Source: Saccharibacillus sp. CPCC 101409 (GTDB taxonomy: Bacteria > Bacillota > Bacilli > Paenibacillales > Paenibacillaceae). Taken from it: a DNA stretch of 64,000 bases. Under the pieces are notes generated by a model. That model did no database searches and was not told the DNA's origin. It was given only the letters and a program-made list of their open reading frames with translations. The position numbers and the translations under genes were made by a program. Location of the stretch: the NCBI RefSeq assembly GCF_030518235.1, contig NZ_JAULSA010000009.1, positions 62,001-126,000 on the forward strand. Direction: 5' to 3'. This document shows, piece by piece, positions 17,806 to 27,225 of this stretch (its first letter is position 1; each line of letters begins with the position of its first letter).

Positions 17806-18851
17806 TGAATCTGGGCGGAGTACCCGAACCGGCGATCGAGTTTGCGCCGCGTTCTTATGTATGCAGGCGTGCAAACGGTAAACCCGAACTCGACGGCCGG
17901 CTGGACAAACCGTTCTGGGCGGATGCGCCGTGGACGGAAGAATTCGTCGATATCGAAGGCGATCGGAAGCCGCGTCCGCATAAATCGACCCGTGTCAAAA
18001 TGCTGTGGGACGACGAGTATTTTTATTTCGGCGCGCAGCTGGAAGAAGACGAGATCTGGGCGACGCTGACGGAGCGGGAATCGGTTATTTTTTACGACAA
18101 CGACTTCGAGATTTTTATCGATCCCGACGGCGATACGCACCAGTATTACGAATTCGAGATCAACGCGCTGAACACGGTCTGGGATCTGCTGCTGGTTACG
18201 CCTTATCGCGACGGAGGACCGCCGATCAACGGCTGGGATATCCGCGGACTGCGGACGGCGGTCCATATCGACGGCGAACTGAACAACCCGGACGCGGACA
18301 ACCGGAGCTGGAGCGTCGAAGTGGCGATGCCGTGGAGCATCCTGCGCGAATGCGCGGAAGGGCAGCAGCCGCCGGAAGCCGGAGCGAACTGGCGGGTAAA
18401 CTTTTCTCGGGTGCAGTGGCGGGTGGACAAAGCGGACGGCGCTTACCGCAAAGTAATCAACCCGGAAACCGGCCGTCCGTATCCGGAAGACAACTGGGTC
18501 TGGTCGCCGCAGGGCGTGATCAATATGCATTACCCGGAGCTGTGGGGATATGTACTGTTCGCGGACGGAGAAACGCCGGAGTCGTTCGAACTGCCGGACG
18601 ACGAAATCGTTAAATGGAAGCTGCGCCGGTTGTACTACCGCCAGCGGAATCATTACGAACGATCGGGCGTCTTCGCGGATCGGATTGAACCGCTGCTGGA
18701 AGCCGGCGACGAGAATGGCGAACTGGCGGGACTTGCGGCGGAAGGGCTGCTGATCGAAACGACGTCGCGCTCGTTCCGGATGCGCGCCGCTTCGGCGGAC
18801 GGCGCCGGCGCTTACTGGATTCGCGAAGACGGCAAACTGTGGAAGGAGTGA
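17802..18851 (+). CDS. CBM9-like carbohydrate-binding protein
   Basis: A 349-residue protein built around a family 9-like carbohydrate-binding fold (DOMON/CBM9 superfamily). The signature pattern PELDGRLDKPFWADAPWTEEFVDI is followed by VKMLWDDEYFYFGAQLEE, the EIFIDPDGDTHQYYEFEINA block and a SWSVEVAMPWSIL strand. It has no signal peptide and no catalytic domain. Such cytoplasmic stand-alone proteins commonly sit in Paenibacillus and Bacteroidetes glycan loci, but their role is unclear; it may help present substrate to the neighbouring enzymes. Translation is probably coupled, since its ATG overlaps the fucosidase stop, with GGAGG 6 nt upstream. Confidence 0.7.
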   Translation: MMNLGGVPEPAIEFAPRSYVCRRANGKPELDGRLDKPFWADAPWTEEFVDIEGDRKPRPHKSTRVKMLWDDEYFYFGAQLEEDEIWATLTERESVIFYDNDFEIFIDPDGDTHQYYEFEINALNTVWDLLLVTPYRDGGPPINGWDIRGLRTAVHIDGELNNPDADNRSWSVEVAMPWSILRECAEGQQPPEAGANWRVNFSRVQWRVDKADGAYRKVINPETGRPYPEDNWVWSPQGVINMHYPELWGYVLFADGETPESFELPDDEIVKWKLRRLYYRQRNHYERSGVFADRIEPLLEAGDENGELAGLAAEGLLIETTSRSFRMRAASADGAGAYWIREDGKLWKE

Positions 18852-18857
18852 GCGCGG

Positions 18858-21728
18858 ATGCAAACGGAAGAGAATGCGGTGCTGTCGCTCGGAGCGGCGC
18901 AGCGCGCCGCGATCGAGGAGAAGTTCGCCTCGCGCAGGAAACTTGCGGCCGGACGGGACGAAGAATTGTTCGGCATATTCGCCGGTCCGCTGAGCGAAGA
19001 AGAAGAGTGGGCGCTTAAATTCCTGTATGCGAATATGCCGGTCAACGATCTGGCGGACTACGACGGAGAATTGTTTCTGATCCAGGTGCGCCACGCGCTG
19101 GAAATGCGCTCGCGCATGCCGTGGGGCGCGGCGGTGCCGGACGAATTGTTCCTGCACTATGTGCTGCCTGTTCGCATTAACAACGAACGGTTGGAAGATT
19201 ACCGCAGCGTGATCGCCGCGGAGCTGGCGGACCGGGTCTCCGGGCTGTCGATGACCGACGCGGTGCTGGAAACGAATTACTGGTGCTACGAGAAAGCGAC
19301 GTACACCGGCAGCGACGCGCGGACGATCTCGCCGCTCGGCATGATGCGCAGCGCCAAAGGGCGCTGCGGCGAAGAATCGACGCTGGCGACGGCGGCGCTG
19401 CGCAGCGTCGGCATTCCGGCGCGCCAGTGCTATACGCCGCGTTGGGCGCATGTCGACGACAACCACGCCTGGGTCGAGGCGTGGGCGGACGGCGCCTGGC
19501 ATTTTATCGGGGCGTGCGAGCCCGAACCGCGGCTCGACCGGGGCTGGTTCGACGGCCCGGCGCGGCGGGCCATGCTGGTGCATACCCGCGTGCCGGCGGG
19601 CTACGCCGGACCCGAGCCGGTCACGTATGCCGACAGCGCGCATACGGAGATCAATCTGCTGGCGAATTATGCGCCGGTGCGCACGCTCGAAGTGCGCGTG
19701 AACTACGCGCAGGGACGGCCCGCGGATGGCGCGCAGGTGCAGTTCCAGCTCTACAACTACGCCGAGCTGCACCCGATGGCTTCGATGATTGCGGACGCTT
19801 CCGGCTCCGTGCGGTTTGCGACCGGCTACGGCGATCTGTTCGTGCGGGCCGCGCTGGACGGGCGGTGGGCCGAAGCGGCGGTGCCGGGCGGCGCGGCGGG
19901 CGCGGCCGGCGAAGAAACGATCGAACTGACGCTGGACCGTTCCGGGCAGCCGGAAGGCACGGTCGATTTCGACCTGACGCCGCCGAGAGAAATTCCGGCG
20001 CCGGGCGAAGCACAACCGCTGACGGAGCGGACGCTTCGGCTTCATCGGGAGCGCATGTCCGAAGGCGAGCGGATTCGCGCCGCTTACGAAAAGACTTTTG
20101 CGACCGGGCAGCAGGCGGGCGAGCTGGCTGCGCGGCTCGGACTCGACGCGCAGCGCGTATTCAAAGCGCTGGGCGATGCGCGCGGTAGTGCGGAAGAGAT
20201 CGCGGATTTTCTTGCAGCGCGAACGCCGGAACACGGCGAGTGGCCGCTGAGACTGCTGGAAAGTCTGACGTCCAAAGACTTGATCGACACGGACCGGATT
20301 ACGCTGGACGACCATCTGCTGCACGGGCTGGAAGCGCTGGATGAATTACGGGAGTATACGGGGAGGAGCGGAGCGGGAGAAGACGGAGCAGGCGCCGAAC
20401 CGTCCGCCGGCGAAGAAACATTCGCCGAATACGTGCTGTGCCCGCGCGTTCGCCATGAACGGCTGGCGCCTTACCGGGCGCGGCTGCGCGGCGCTTTCTC
20501 CGAAGCGGAACAGGCGGCGTTTCGCGCCGATCCGCAGACCCTTGCGCGGCGGATCGCGGCGGACTGGACATCGTACCGGGATCTGACGCCGGTTCCCGGC
20601 AAAGCTTCGCCGGCCGGCACGTTCGGCCTGCGGGCGGGCGACCGCGAGTCGGCCGAGATCCTGCTGGTCGCCCTCTGCCGAAGCTTCGGCATCCCGGCGC
20701 GGCTGCATCCCGCTTCGCAGCAGCCGCAGGCGCTGATCGGCGGCGCGTGGCGCGATCTGGAGCGCCCGGTCGAAACGGCGTTTGCCGGCGTCGGCGCGAC
20801 GACGCGGGCCGCAGAAGCGGCTGCGCCGCCGGAAGCCGGGATTCGACCCGGCGAGAACGCGCGGGAAGCGGGCTCTGCTGCCGCTTCCGTTTCGCCGGAA
20901 GAAGCCTCCGCGGCTTCCGGCTCCGGTAACATGGGCGCGCTGCGGCTGCTGCGCGACCCGCAGGCAGCGGTCGGCACGCCGGAAGCGTCGTACCGCGAGA
21001 ACTTTACGCTGGCCCTTCTGGAGCACGGCTTCTACAGCACGCTGACTTATCCGTTCCGGCTGTCGGATGTGTACGGGCATCCGTTCGAGCTGGAAGCGGG
21101 AGATTACCGGATGACGACGGGCATCCGGCTGCAGGACGGCCGCGTGCTCGGCCGGATGTTCTACATCCGGATTGAAGCCGGCCAAGAAAGTCGATTGACG
21201 CCGGTCTTCCGGCATCCCGGCGAAGAAGCCGCCGTACTCGGAGGGGCTCCCGGCGGCTCTATCCTCACCGTATCCTATGGCGGCGAAGAAACGCTGGCCG
21301 GACTTGCCGGGCCGGGCGGCGCGATCGTCGCCTGGATCGACCATCGGCTGGAACCGACCCGCCATCTGCTGCGCGAAGCGGGAGAATTGAAAGCCGAACT
21401 GGAGCAGGCCGCTGCGCGGCTGCTGTTTATTTCGCGGGAAGCGCCGCTGCCTGCGCGCGGCGCGGCAGGCGGCCCGGCTGCGGGCGGCGTGCCCGAAGCC
21501 GTCCGGCCGTTCGTGCCCGCCCCGCTTCCGGAAGGCGCGGGATTTGCGCACGATCCCTCCGGCGCGGCTCTGGCCGAAATAACGGCTGTTTGCCCGCCGT
21601 CCGGAACGGAGTTTCCGCATTTGTATGTGCTCGATTCCGAACTGAATATCCGCTATGCGGAATCCGGCTACAAGCCGGGCAGCTGCCGCGAAGCGCTTAA
21701 TGTGCTGCTGTCCGTGCGCGGCCGATAA
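18858..21728 (+). CDS. Transglutaminase/PNGase-like two-domain protein
   Basis: A 956-residue cytoplasmic protein. The first transglutaminase-like core shows the nucleophile Cys in AKGRCGEEST (C170) and the His in DDNHAWVEAWADG (H203). Both blocks resemble peptide:N-glycanases as much as protein transglutaminases. The usual Asp of the triad is not at its place: the sequence continues HFIGACEPEP. A second, degenerate copy of the fold near residues 530-640 (SAEILLVALCRSFGIPARLH) lacks Cys and His. A beta-rich domain lies between them, and an Ala/Glu-rich low-complexity linker lies near 645-690. It sits 6 nt after the CBM9-like gene and before the GH18 gene. Deglycosylation or peptide cleavage of imported glycopeptides is a hypothesis only. 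Confidence 0.6.
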   Translation: MQTEENAVLSLGAAQRAAIEEKFASRRKLAAGRDEELFGIFAGPLSEEEEWALKFLYANMPVNDLADYDGELFLIQVRHALEMRSRMPWGAAVPDELFLHYVLPVRINNERLEDYRSVIAAELADRVSGLSMTDAVLETNYWCYEKATYTGSDARTISPLGMMRSAKGRCGEESTLATAALRSVGIPARQCYTPRWAHVDDNHAWVEAWADGAWHFIGACEPEPRLDRGWFDGPARRAMLVHTRVPAGYAGPEPVTYADSAHTEINLLANYAPVRTLEVRVNYAQGRPADGAQVQFQLYNYAELHPMASMIADASGSVRFATGYGDLFVRAALDGRWAEAAVPGGAAGAAGEETIELTLDRSGQPEGTVDFDLTPPREIPAPGEAQPLTERTLRLHRERMSEGERIRAAYEKTFATGQQAGELAARLGLDAQRVFKALGDARGSAEEIADFLAARTPEHGEWPLRLLESLTSKDLIDTDRITLDDHLLHGLEALDELREYTGRSGAGEDGAGAEPSAGEETFAEYVLCPRVRHERLAPYRARLRGAFSEAEQAAFRADPQTLARRIAADWTSYRDLTPVPGKASPAGTFGLRAGDRESAEILLVALCRSFGIPARLHPASQQPQALIGGAWRDLERPVETAFAGVGATTRAAEAAAPPEAGIRPGENAREAGSAAASVSPEEASAASGSGNMGALRLLRDPQAAVGTPEASYRENFTLALLEHGFYSTLTYPFRLSDVYGHPFELEAGDYRMTTGIRLQDGRVLGRMFYIRIEAGQESRLTPVFRHPGEEAAVLGGAPGGSILTVSYGGEETLAGLAGPGGAIVAWIDHRLEPTRHLLREAGELKAELEQAAARLLFISREAPLPARGAAGGPAAGGVPEAVRPFVPAPLPEGAGFAHDPSGAALAEITAVCPPSGTEFPHLYVLDSELNIRYAESGYKPGSCREALNVLLSVRGR

Positions 21729-21840
21729 AGAACCGGCCGCCGCAATCCGCAGGCTGAGCTGCTTGACGATTCGTTTCGGACCGTCAGCGAAACAGAAAGA
21801 TCGATTACACGCTATGCGCGAACAGAAAAGAGGACATCAG

Positions 21841-22944
21841 ATGACCCAATCCCCATCTTCCGAGCTTCATTCCGGCGCGGCTCCGCGTTATCGCACAGTC
21901 GGCTATGTCGGCTCCGCCGACCTGCGCGACCTGAGCACCGAAGACCTGCTCAAGCTGACGCATATCAATATCGCGTTCGGTCATGTGCAAAGCGACCGCA
22001 TCGTGACCGAACATTTGCAAAACATGGATGAAATCCAGCGCCTCAAAAGCGAACACCCGCAGGTGAAAATCCTGCTGTCGGTCGGCGGCTGGAGCGCGGG
22101 CGGCTTCTCCGAAGCGGCTTCCACCGAAGCCGGCCGCGCCGCGATGGCCAAGTCGTCGCTGGACGTCCTGTCGGCCTACGGGCTCGACGGGATCGACCTG
22201 GACTGGGAGTATCCGTGCTACGCCGAAGCAGGCATCGCCGCAAGCCCCGACGACCGCGACAACTTTACCCTGCTGCTGCGCGCGATCCGCGAAGCGCTGG
22301 ACGGGCAGGGCGCGCAGGACGGCGTCCATTATCTGCTGACGATCGCGGCGGGCGCGGACCAGTATTATATCGACGGCACCCGGATGGACGAGGCTCAGCA
22401 GTACCTCGATTACGTGCAGCTGATGACGTACGATATGCGCGGCGGTTTTCAAATCCTGACCGGGCATCATACGAATCTGTATACGCCGACCGGCGATCTG
22501 TTCCGCATCAGCACGCAGGCGTCGGCGAGATTGTTCGAGCAGGCCGGCGTGCCGCGCGAGAAGCTGGTGATCGGGGCGGCGTTCTATTCCCGGATGTGGA
22601 AAGGCGTACCGAACGTGAACGACGGGCTGTACCAGATGGCCGGCGGCAGCGGCGGCTACGGCCCGGAGTTCACCGAGCTGCACGAAAGTTATATCGACCG
22701 TAACGGCTACGCGCGCTACTGGGACGACGAAGCGAAAGCGCCTTATCTGTACGACGGCGGCGAGCATGACGGCGGCACGTTTATCACGTACGACGACGAA
22801 GAATCCATCGCGCACAAGTGTAAATACGTGCAGTCGGAAGGCCTCGGCGGCGTCATGTTCTGGGAATACCGCTGCGACCGGACCGGCCTGCTGCTGGAAG
22901 CGATCCGTCAAGGACTGCTTTCGTCGACTGCTGGACACGAGTAA
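21841..22944 (+). CDS. GH18 chitinase-like glycosidase, cytoplasmic
   Basis: A 367-residue GH18 enzyme that would cleave beta-1,4 bonds between GlcNAc units (chitin oligomers, or the chitobiose core of N-glycans). The catalytic DGIDLDWEYP motif is at residues 116-125 with acid Glu123. LSVGGWS and the QLMTYDMRGG block are also present, along with a chitinase-insertion-like region near YYRNGYARYWDD. It has no signal peptide or chitin-binding module, unlike secreted chitinases, so it likely works on imported oligosaccharides. GAGG lies 7 nt before ATG 21841. It is the last gene of the locus and ends at a terminator. Endo-beta-N-acetylglucosaminidase activity is an open alternative. Confidence 0.85.
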   Translation: MTQSPSSELHSGAAPRYRTVGYVGSADLRDLSTEDLLKLTHINIAFGHVQSDRIVTEHLQNMDEIQRLKSEHPQVKILLSVGGWSAGGFSEAASTEAGRAAMAKSSLDVLSAYGLDGIDLDWEYPCYAEAGIAASPDDRDNFTLLLRAIREALDGQGAQDGVHYLLTIAAGADQYYIDGTRMDEAQQYLDYVQLMTYDMRGGFQILTGHHTNLYTPTGDLFRISTQASARLFEQAGVPREKLVIGAAFYSRMWKGVPNVNDGLYQMAGGSGGYGPEFTELHESYIDRNGYARYWDDEAKAPYLYDGGEHDGGTFITYDDEESIAHKCKYVQSEGLGGVMFWEYRCDRTGLLLEAIRQGLLSSTAGHE

Positions 22945-22986
22945 AGCCGCCCTATACAATCGAATCGGCCGACTTGCCTGATGGAA

Positions 22987-23016
22987 CCCGGCTTCGCGAG
23001 AAGCCGGGCTTTTTTT
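22987..23016 (+). terminator. Terminator of the glycan operon
   Basis: CCCGGCTTC pairs with GAAGCCGGG across GCGA, followed by a run of seven T residues. It lies about 40 bp after the GH18 stop. Confidence 0.9.
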
Positions 23017-23066
23017 GATTTCCCCGAACAAGAGCAAGTCGCCGCAGAAAGGAATTGATCCAACCA

Positions 23067-23377
23067 TGACGAATCAAAAACCGATAAACGAACTGCAAAC
23101 CTCTAACCCTGCAAATCCCGAATCTTTATCGACAAGGCCGGTTTCGCTTATATGACCGGTAACGGTTTTCAGCATTTTCTGACCAATGAAGATCCGCCGG
23201 CGCGAAGACGGTTCCGAAAGCTCGACTCGCATCAGCCTGCGCTATACGTATCCGCAGGAGCTTCCGCGGCTGCTGGAACGCGCGGGTTTTGCTTTCGAAG
23301 CGCTGTATGCCGATTGGGAAGAAACGCCGCTGACAGAAGAGACCTATTTTATGGTATGCGCCTGCCGGAAAAAGTAA
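23067..23377 (+). pseudogene. Remnant of a class I SAM-dependent methyltransferase
   Basis: An ATG at 23067 with an upstream AAAGGA opens a short frame (MTNQKPINELQTSNPA...) that stops after about 29 codons. Further on, 23186-23377 encodes in another context a typical C-terminal end of small Paenibacillus methyltransferases: TYPQELPRLLERAGFAFEAL, then YADWEETPLTEETYFMV and CRK before the stop. The central SAM-binding part is missing. The best reading is an internally deleted gene, although the two pieces might be unrelated. The rest of 22945-23530 holds only the terminator and the leader of the next gene. Confidence 0.6.
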
Positions 23378-23488
23378 GCCGACTTAACGACTGGCATCAA
23401 TCGCTTTCCTCCTTTCGTTATGTCAACTTACCTTCCGCGAGAGACGAATATTTTTACAAATGTTCTGGTTATTATGCGCCGGATTCCG

Positions 23489-23494
23489 TATACT
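23489..23494 (+). promoter_or_regulatory. Possible -10 of the first tandem M3 gene
   Basis: TATACT lies 36 bp before the TTG start. The -35 region (TGGTTA at 17-bp spacing) is weak. Confidence 0.3.
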
Positions 23495-23530
23495 GAAAAA
23501 AGAGTCTGCCATATGCGAGGAGGAGAACCT

Positions 23531-25228
23531 TTGACGACCTTTCAACAATTCGAATACGTACGCCCCGATATTGACCAGTTGAAGATTAAATTCAAGGAAT
23601 TGATCGCGAAGCTGCAATCGGCCGCAAGCGCCGGCGAGCAGGAAACGGTGATTCACGAGATCAACCAACTGCGCAACAGCTTCGACACCCAGAACCAGCT
23701 TGTCAGCGTTCGCCACTCGATCGATACGACCGACGAATTCTACAAAGCGGAACAGGACTTTATGGACGAAGTCGGCCCGGTCGTGCAGGAGTACATATCC
23801 GATTACTACCGCGCGCTGACCACTTCCCGATTCCGCGCCGAGCTGGAAAGCAAATGGGGCACGCAGCTCTTTGCGCTGGCCGAAAGCGCCATTCGCACGT
23901 TCAGCCCGGAGATCATCGAGGATCTTCAGCTTGAGAACAAACTGTCCACCGAATACGATCAGCTGATCGCTTCGGCCAAGATTCCGTTCGAAGGCGAAGA
24001 CCGCACGCTGCCGCAGCTGCTGCCGTTCGAGCTATCGACCGACCGCGATATGCGTAAAAAGGCTTCGGAAGCGAGATTCGGTTTCCTAACCGAAAAAGAA
24101 CCGGAACTCGACCGCATCTACGACGAACTGGTCAAAGTCCGCACCAAGATGGCGAAGAAACTCGGATATCCGAGCTTCGTCGAAATGGGCTACGACCGCA
24201 TGATGCGCACCGACTACGACGCCGAGATGGTAGCCAACTTCCGCAAACAGGTACTTGACGAGATCGTGCCGGCCGCGACGCGCCTGCGCGAACGCCAGGC
24301 GGCGCGGATCGACGTCGATACGCTGCGCTACTACGACAATGGTTTCAGCTTCAAGAGCGGCAACGCCAAACCGAAAGGCGATCCGGACTGGATCGTGAAG
24401 CACGGCGAAGACATGTACAAGGAACTGTCGCCGGAGACGGACGAATTTTTCCAATTCATGCTGAAGAACGATTTGATGGACCTGGTGAGCAAAAAGGGCA
24501 AAGCGGGCGGCGGTTACTGCACGTACATCCCGGACTACAAAGCGCCGTTCATCTTCTCCAACTTCAACGGAACGTCGGGCGATATCGACGTGCTGACGCA
24601 CGAAGCGGGACACGCGTTCCAGGTGTATTCCAGCCGCGAGCACGTCGTGCCGGAATACCTGTGGCCGACCTACGAGTCCGCCGAGATCCATTCGATGAGC
24701 ATGGAGTTCTTTACCTGGCCGTGGATGGAGAAGTTCTTCGAAGAAGACACGGACAAATACCGTTTCGATCACCTGGCGTCGAGCCTGCTGTTTATTCCGT
24801 ACGGCGTTTCCGTCGACGAATTCCAGCATTTCGTATACGCCAATCCCGATGCCACGCCGGACGAGCGCAAGACCGCCTGGAGAGACATCGAGAAGAAATA
24901 CCTGCCGCACCTCAACTACGAAGGCAACGATTATCTGGAGCGCGGCGGTTTCTGGCAGAAACAGGGCCATATCTACGGCGCGCCGTTCTACTATATCGAC
25001 TACACGCTGGCGCAGCTGTGCGCATTCCAGTTCTGGAAGCGTTCGAGAGAAGATTTCGCGGCCGCGTGGAAAGATTACATCCATTTGTGCGGTCTCGGCG
25101 GCACGCAGTCCTTCACCGGACTCGTGCGCGAAGCCGGCCTGATCTCCCCGTTCGAAGACGGCTGCGTATCGTCGGTCATCGGGTCGATCGAGGAATGGCT
25201 GGACGGGGTGGACGACAAAGCGCTGTAA
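23531..25228 (+). CDS. M3 family oligoendopeptidase (tandem copy 1)
   Basis: A 565-residue cytoplasmic zinc peptidase. HEAGH is at residues 357-361, and the third ligand is expected in the ESAEIHSMSMEF block downstream. It belongs to the shorter M3B subtype of about 565 residues. The start is TTG 23531 (MTTFQQFEYVRPD), because GAGGAGGAG lies 5-6 nt upstream; an in-frame extension of 37 codons upstream has no such site. The next gene is a close paralogue in the same direction, sharing long blocks such as LENKLSTEY and KASEARFGF/KASEARYAF, so the pair arose by tandem duplication. Confidence 0.88.
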   Translation: MTTFQQFEYVRPDIDQLKIKFKELIAKLQSAASAGEQETVIHEINQLRNSFDTQNQLVSVRHSIDTTDEFYKAEQDFMDEVGPVVQEYISDYYRALTTSRFRAELESKWGTQLFALAESAIRTFSPEIIEDLQLENKLSTEYDQLIASAKIPFEGEDRTLPQLLPFELSTDRDMRKKASEARFGFLTEKEPELDRIYDELVKVRTKMAKKLGYPSFVEMGYDRMMRTDYDAEMVANFRKQVLDEIVPAATRLRERQAARIDVDTLRYYDNGFSFKSGNAKPKGDPDWIVKHGEDMYKELSPETDEFFQFMLKNDLMDLVSKKGKAGGGYCTYIPDYKAPFIFSNFNGTSGDIDVLTHEAGHAFQVYSSREHVVPEYLWPTYESAEIHSMSMEFFTWPWMEKFFEEDTDKYRFDHLASSLLFIPYGVSVDEFQHFVYANPDATPDERKTAWRDIEKKYLPHLNYEGNDYLERGGFWQKQGHIYGAPFYYIDYTLAQLCAFQFWKRSREDFAAAWKDYIHLCGLGGTQSFTGLVREAGLISPFEDGCVSSVIGSIEEWLDGVDDKAL

Positions 25229-25354
25229 ACCGTTCGTTTTCCGTCATCATGAGCACCGTCGTTCGCGCAAGCCGCGGGCGGCGGGCTCTTTTTACATAAG
25301 GGCTTAATTGGGAAAGAAAGCAGGCTGCACGCATCGAAAAAGGAGTGGATAAGC

Positions 25355-27055
25355 ATGGCGCAAACATTCAAAGATTATCCGTACAATAGACCCGATATCG
25401 AGGCTTATACCCGCGATTTCAAAGAAGTGATCGACCGGTTCGAAGCGGCGGAGACCGTCGAGGAGCAGGTGGAAGCGAACCGCGGCTACAATAAATTGTA
25501 CACTGCTTTCGCGACGCAGTTTGTGCTGGTCAATATCCGGCATTCGATCGATACGACGGACGAGTTTTACAAAAGCGAGAAAGCATTCATGGACGAAAAC
25601 GTGCCTTTGATTCAAGAAATGGAAGCCTTGTACAACCGGATGCTGATCGCTTCGAAGTTCCGCCCCGATCTGGAGAAGCTGTGGGGAACGCAGTTGTTCA
25701 AGCTGGCCGACGCGTCGAGCCGCGTATTCGCTCGCGAGATTATCGAAGAAATGCAGCTTGAAAACAAATTGTCCACCGAATACCAGCAGCTGATCGCGTC
25801 GGCCAAAATTCCGTTCGAAGGCGAAGATCGCACGCTGTCCCAGCTTGAGGCGTTCGAGCTGTCGGTCGACCGGGGCATGCGCCAAAAAGCGTCGGAAGCG
25901 CGGTATGCGTTTATGGCGGAGCATGAGAGCGATTTCGATCGGATCTACGACGAACTGGTCAAAGTGCGCACGCGCATGGCGCGCACACTCGGCTATCCGA
26001 GCTTTATCGAGATGGGCTACGACCGGATGAAGCGGACCGACTTCAACGCCGCCATGGTTGCAAATTTCCGCAAGCAGGTGCAGGAAGAGATTGTGCCGGC
26101 GGCCACCCGTCTGCGTAGGCGCCAGGCCGAGCGGATCGAAGTCGGCAAGTTGCGCTACTACGATCTGAATTTCGGTTTCAAGACCGGCAATGCGGCGCCC
26201 AAAGGCGATCCGGACTGGATTGTGAAGCACGGCGAAGACATGTACAAGGAAATGTCGCCGGAGACGGACGAGTTTTTCCGATTCATGCGCGAGAACGAAT
26301 TGTTGGATCTGGTCAGTAAAAAAGGCAAAGCGGGCGGCGGATACTGCACGGTTTTGTTCGATTACAAAGCGCCGTTCATTTTCTCCAACTTCAACGGGAC
26401 GGCCGCGGACATCGATGTGCTAACGCATGAAGCCGGACACGCGTTCCAGGACTACCGGAGCCGCCACTTCGAGAACGCGGCGTATGTCATGCCGACACTG
26501 GAATCGGCCGAGATCCATTCGATGAGCATGGAATTCTTCGCCTGGCCGTGGATGGACCGTTTCTTCGAAGAAGACACGGACAAATACCGTTTCAATCATC
26601 TGGCGGGCGCGCTTCAGTTTATCCCTTACGGCGTGGCGGTCGACGAGTTCCAGCACTTCGTGTACGGCAATCCGGACGCGTCGCCCGATGAGCGCAAAGC
26701 CGCCTGGCGGCAGCTGGAGCATAAGTATCTGCCGCATCTAGACTACTCGGATAACGATTATCTGGAGCGGGGCGGTTTCTGGCACAAGCAGAGTCATATT
26801 TTCACCGCGCCGTTTTATTACATCGACTACACGCTGGCGCAAATCTGCGCGTTCCAGTTCTGGAAGCGTTCGAGAGAAGACCGCGAAGCGGCCTGGAAAG
26901 ATTACGTGCATCTGTGCGGTCTGGGCGGCAGCTTGTCTTTCACCAATCTGGTGCGCGAAGCCGGCTTGATCTCCCCGTTCGAAGACGGCTGCGTGTCGTC
27001 GGTCATCGGTTCGATCGAGGAATGGCTGAACAGCGTGGACGATAAAGCTTTGTAA
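25355..27055 (+). CDS. M3 family oligoendopeptidase (tandem copy 2)
   Basis: A 566-residue paralogue of the preceding protein. HEAGH is at residues 358-362, with the same C-terminal end (SSVIGSIEEWLNSVDDKAL). AAAAGGAG precedes the ATG by about 9 nt. A GC-rich weak hairpin with CTTTTT near 25290 separates the two genes, and the only transcription terminator of good quality comes after this copy. Peptide trimming in the cytoplasm is the family role. What distinguishes the two copies is not visible; differences cluster in the N-terminal 150 residues. Confidence 0.88.
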   Translation: MAQTFKDYPYNRPDIEAYTRDFKEVIDRFEAAETVEEQVEANRGYNKLYTAFATQFVLVNIRHSIDTTDEFYKSEKAFMDENVPLIQEMEALYNRMLIASKFRPDLEKLWGTQLFKLADASSRVFAREIIEEMQLENKLSTEYQQLIASAKIPFEGEDRTLSQLEAFELSVDRGMRQKASEARYAFMAEHESDFDRIYDELVKVRTRMARTLGYPSFIEMGYDRMKRTDFNAAMVANFRKQVQEEIVPAATRLRRRQAERIEVGKLRYYDLNFGFKTGNAAPKGDPDWIVKHGEDMYKEMSPETDEFFRFMRENELLDLVSKKGKAGGGYCTVLFDYKAPFIFSNFNGTAADIDVLTHEAGHAFQDYRSRHFENAAYVMPTLESAEIHSMSMEFFAWPWMDRFFEEDTDKYRFNHLAGALQFIPYGVAVDEFQHFVYGNPDASPDERKAAWRQLEHKYLPHLDYSDNDYLERGGFWHKQSHIFTAPFYYIDYTLAQICAFQFWKRSREDREAAWKDYVHLCGLGGSLSFTNLVREAGLISPFEDGCVSSVIGSIEEWLNSVDDKAL

Positions 27056-27094
27056 GGCTCTCTGCGAAAAAAAGAAAACTTTTAATACGATGAA

Positions 27095-27136
27095 AAAAGG
27101 GCTAAATCCGGGCACAGCTCGGATTTAGCCTTTTTG
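27095..27136 (+). terminator. Terminator of tandem M3 genes
   Basis: GGCTAAATCCG and CGGATTTAGCC form an 11-bp stem, flanked by an A-run on the left and TTTTT on the right. Confidence 0.9.
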
Positions 27137-27225
27137 TTTTAGTCCTTCATGTGTTGAAGAAGTTCGGTTTTCTCTGTAGCGTTCAGGGCTTCTTTACGAA
27201 TAGGACTTTCTCGACAATCAAAAGG

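Noticed and set aside
17595-20324. A 909-codon open frame on the minus strand
   Set aside because: It lies opposite the fucosidase, CBM9-like and transglutaminase-like genes. Its translation is rich in Arg, Pro and His with no domain, as expected from the complement of GC-rich codons.
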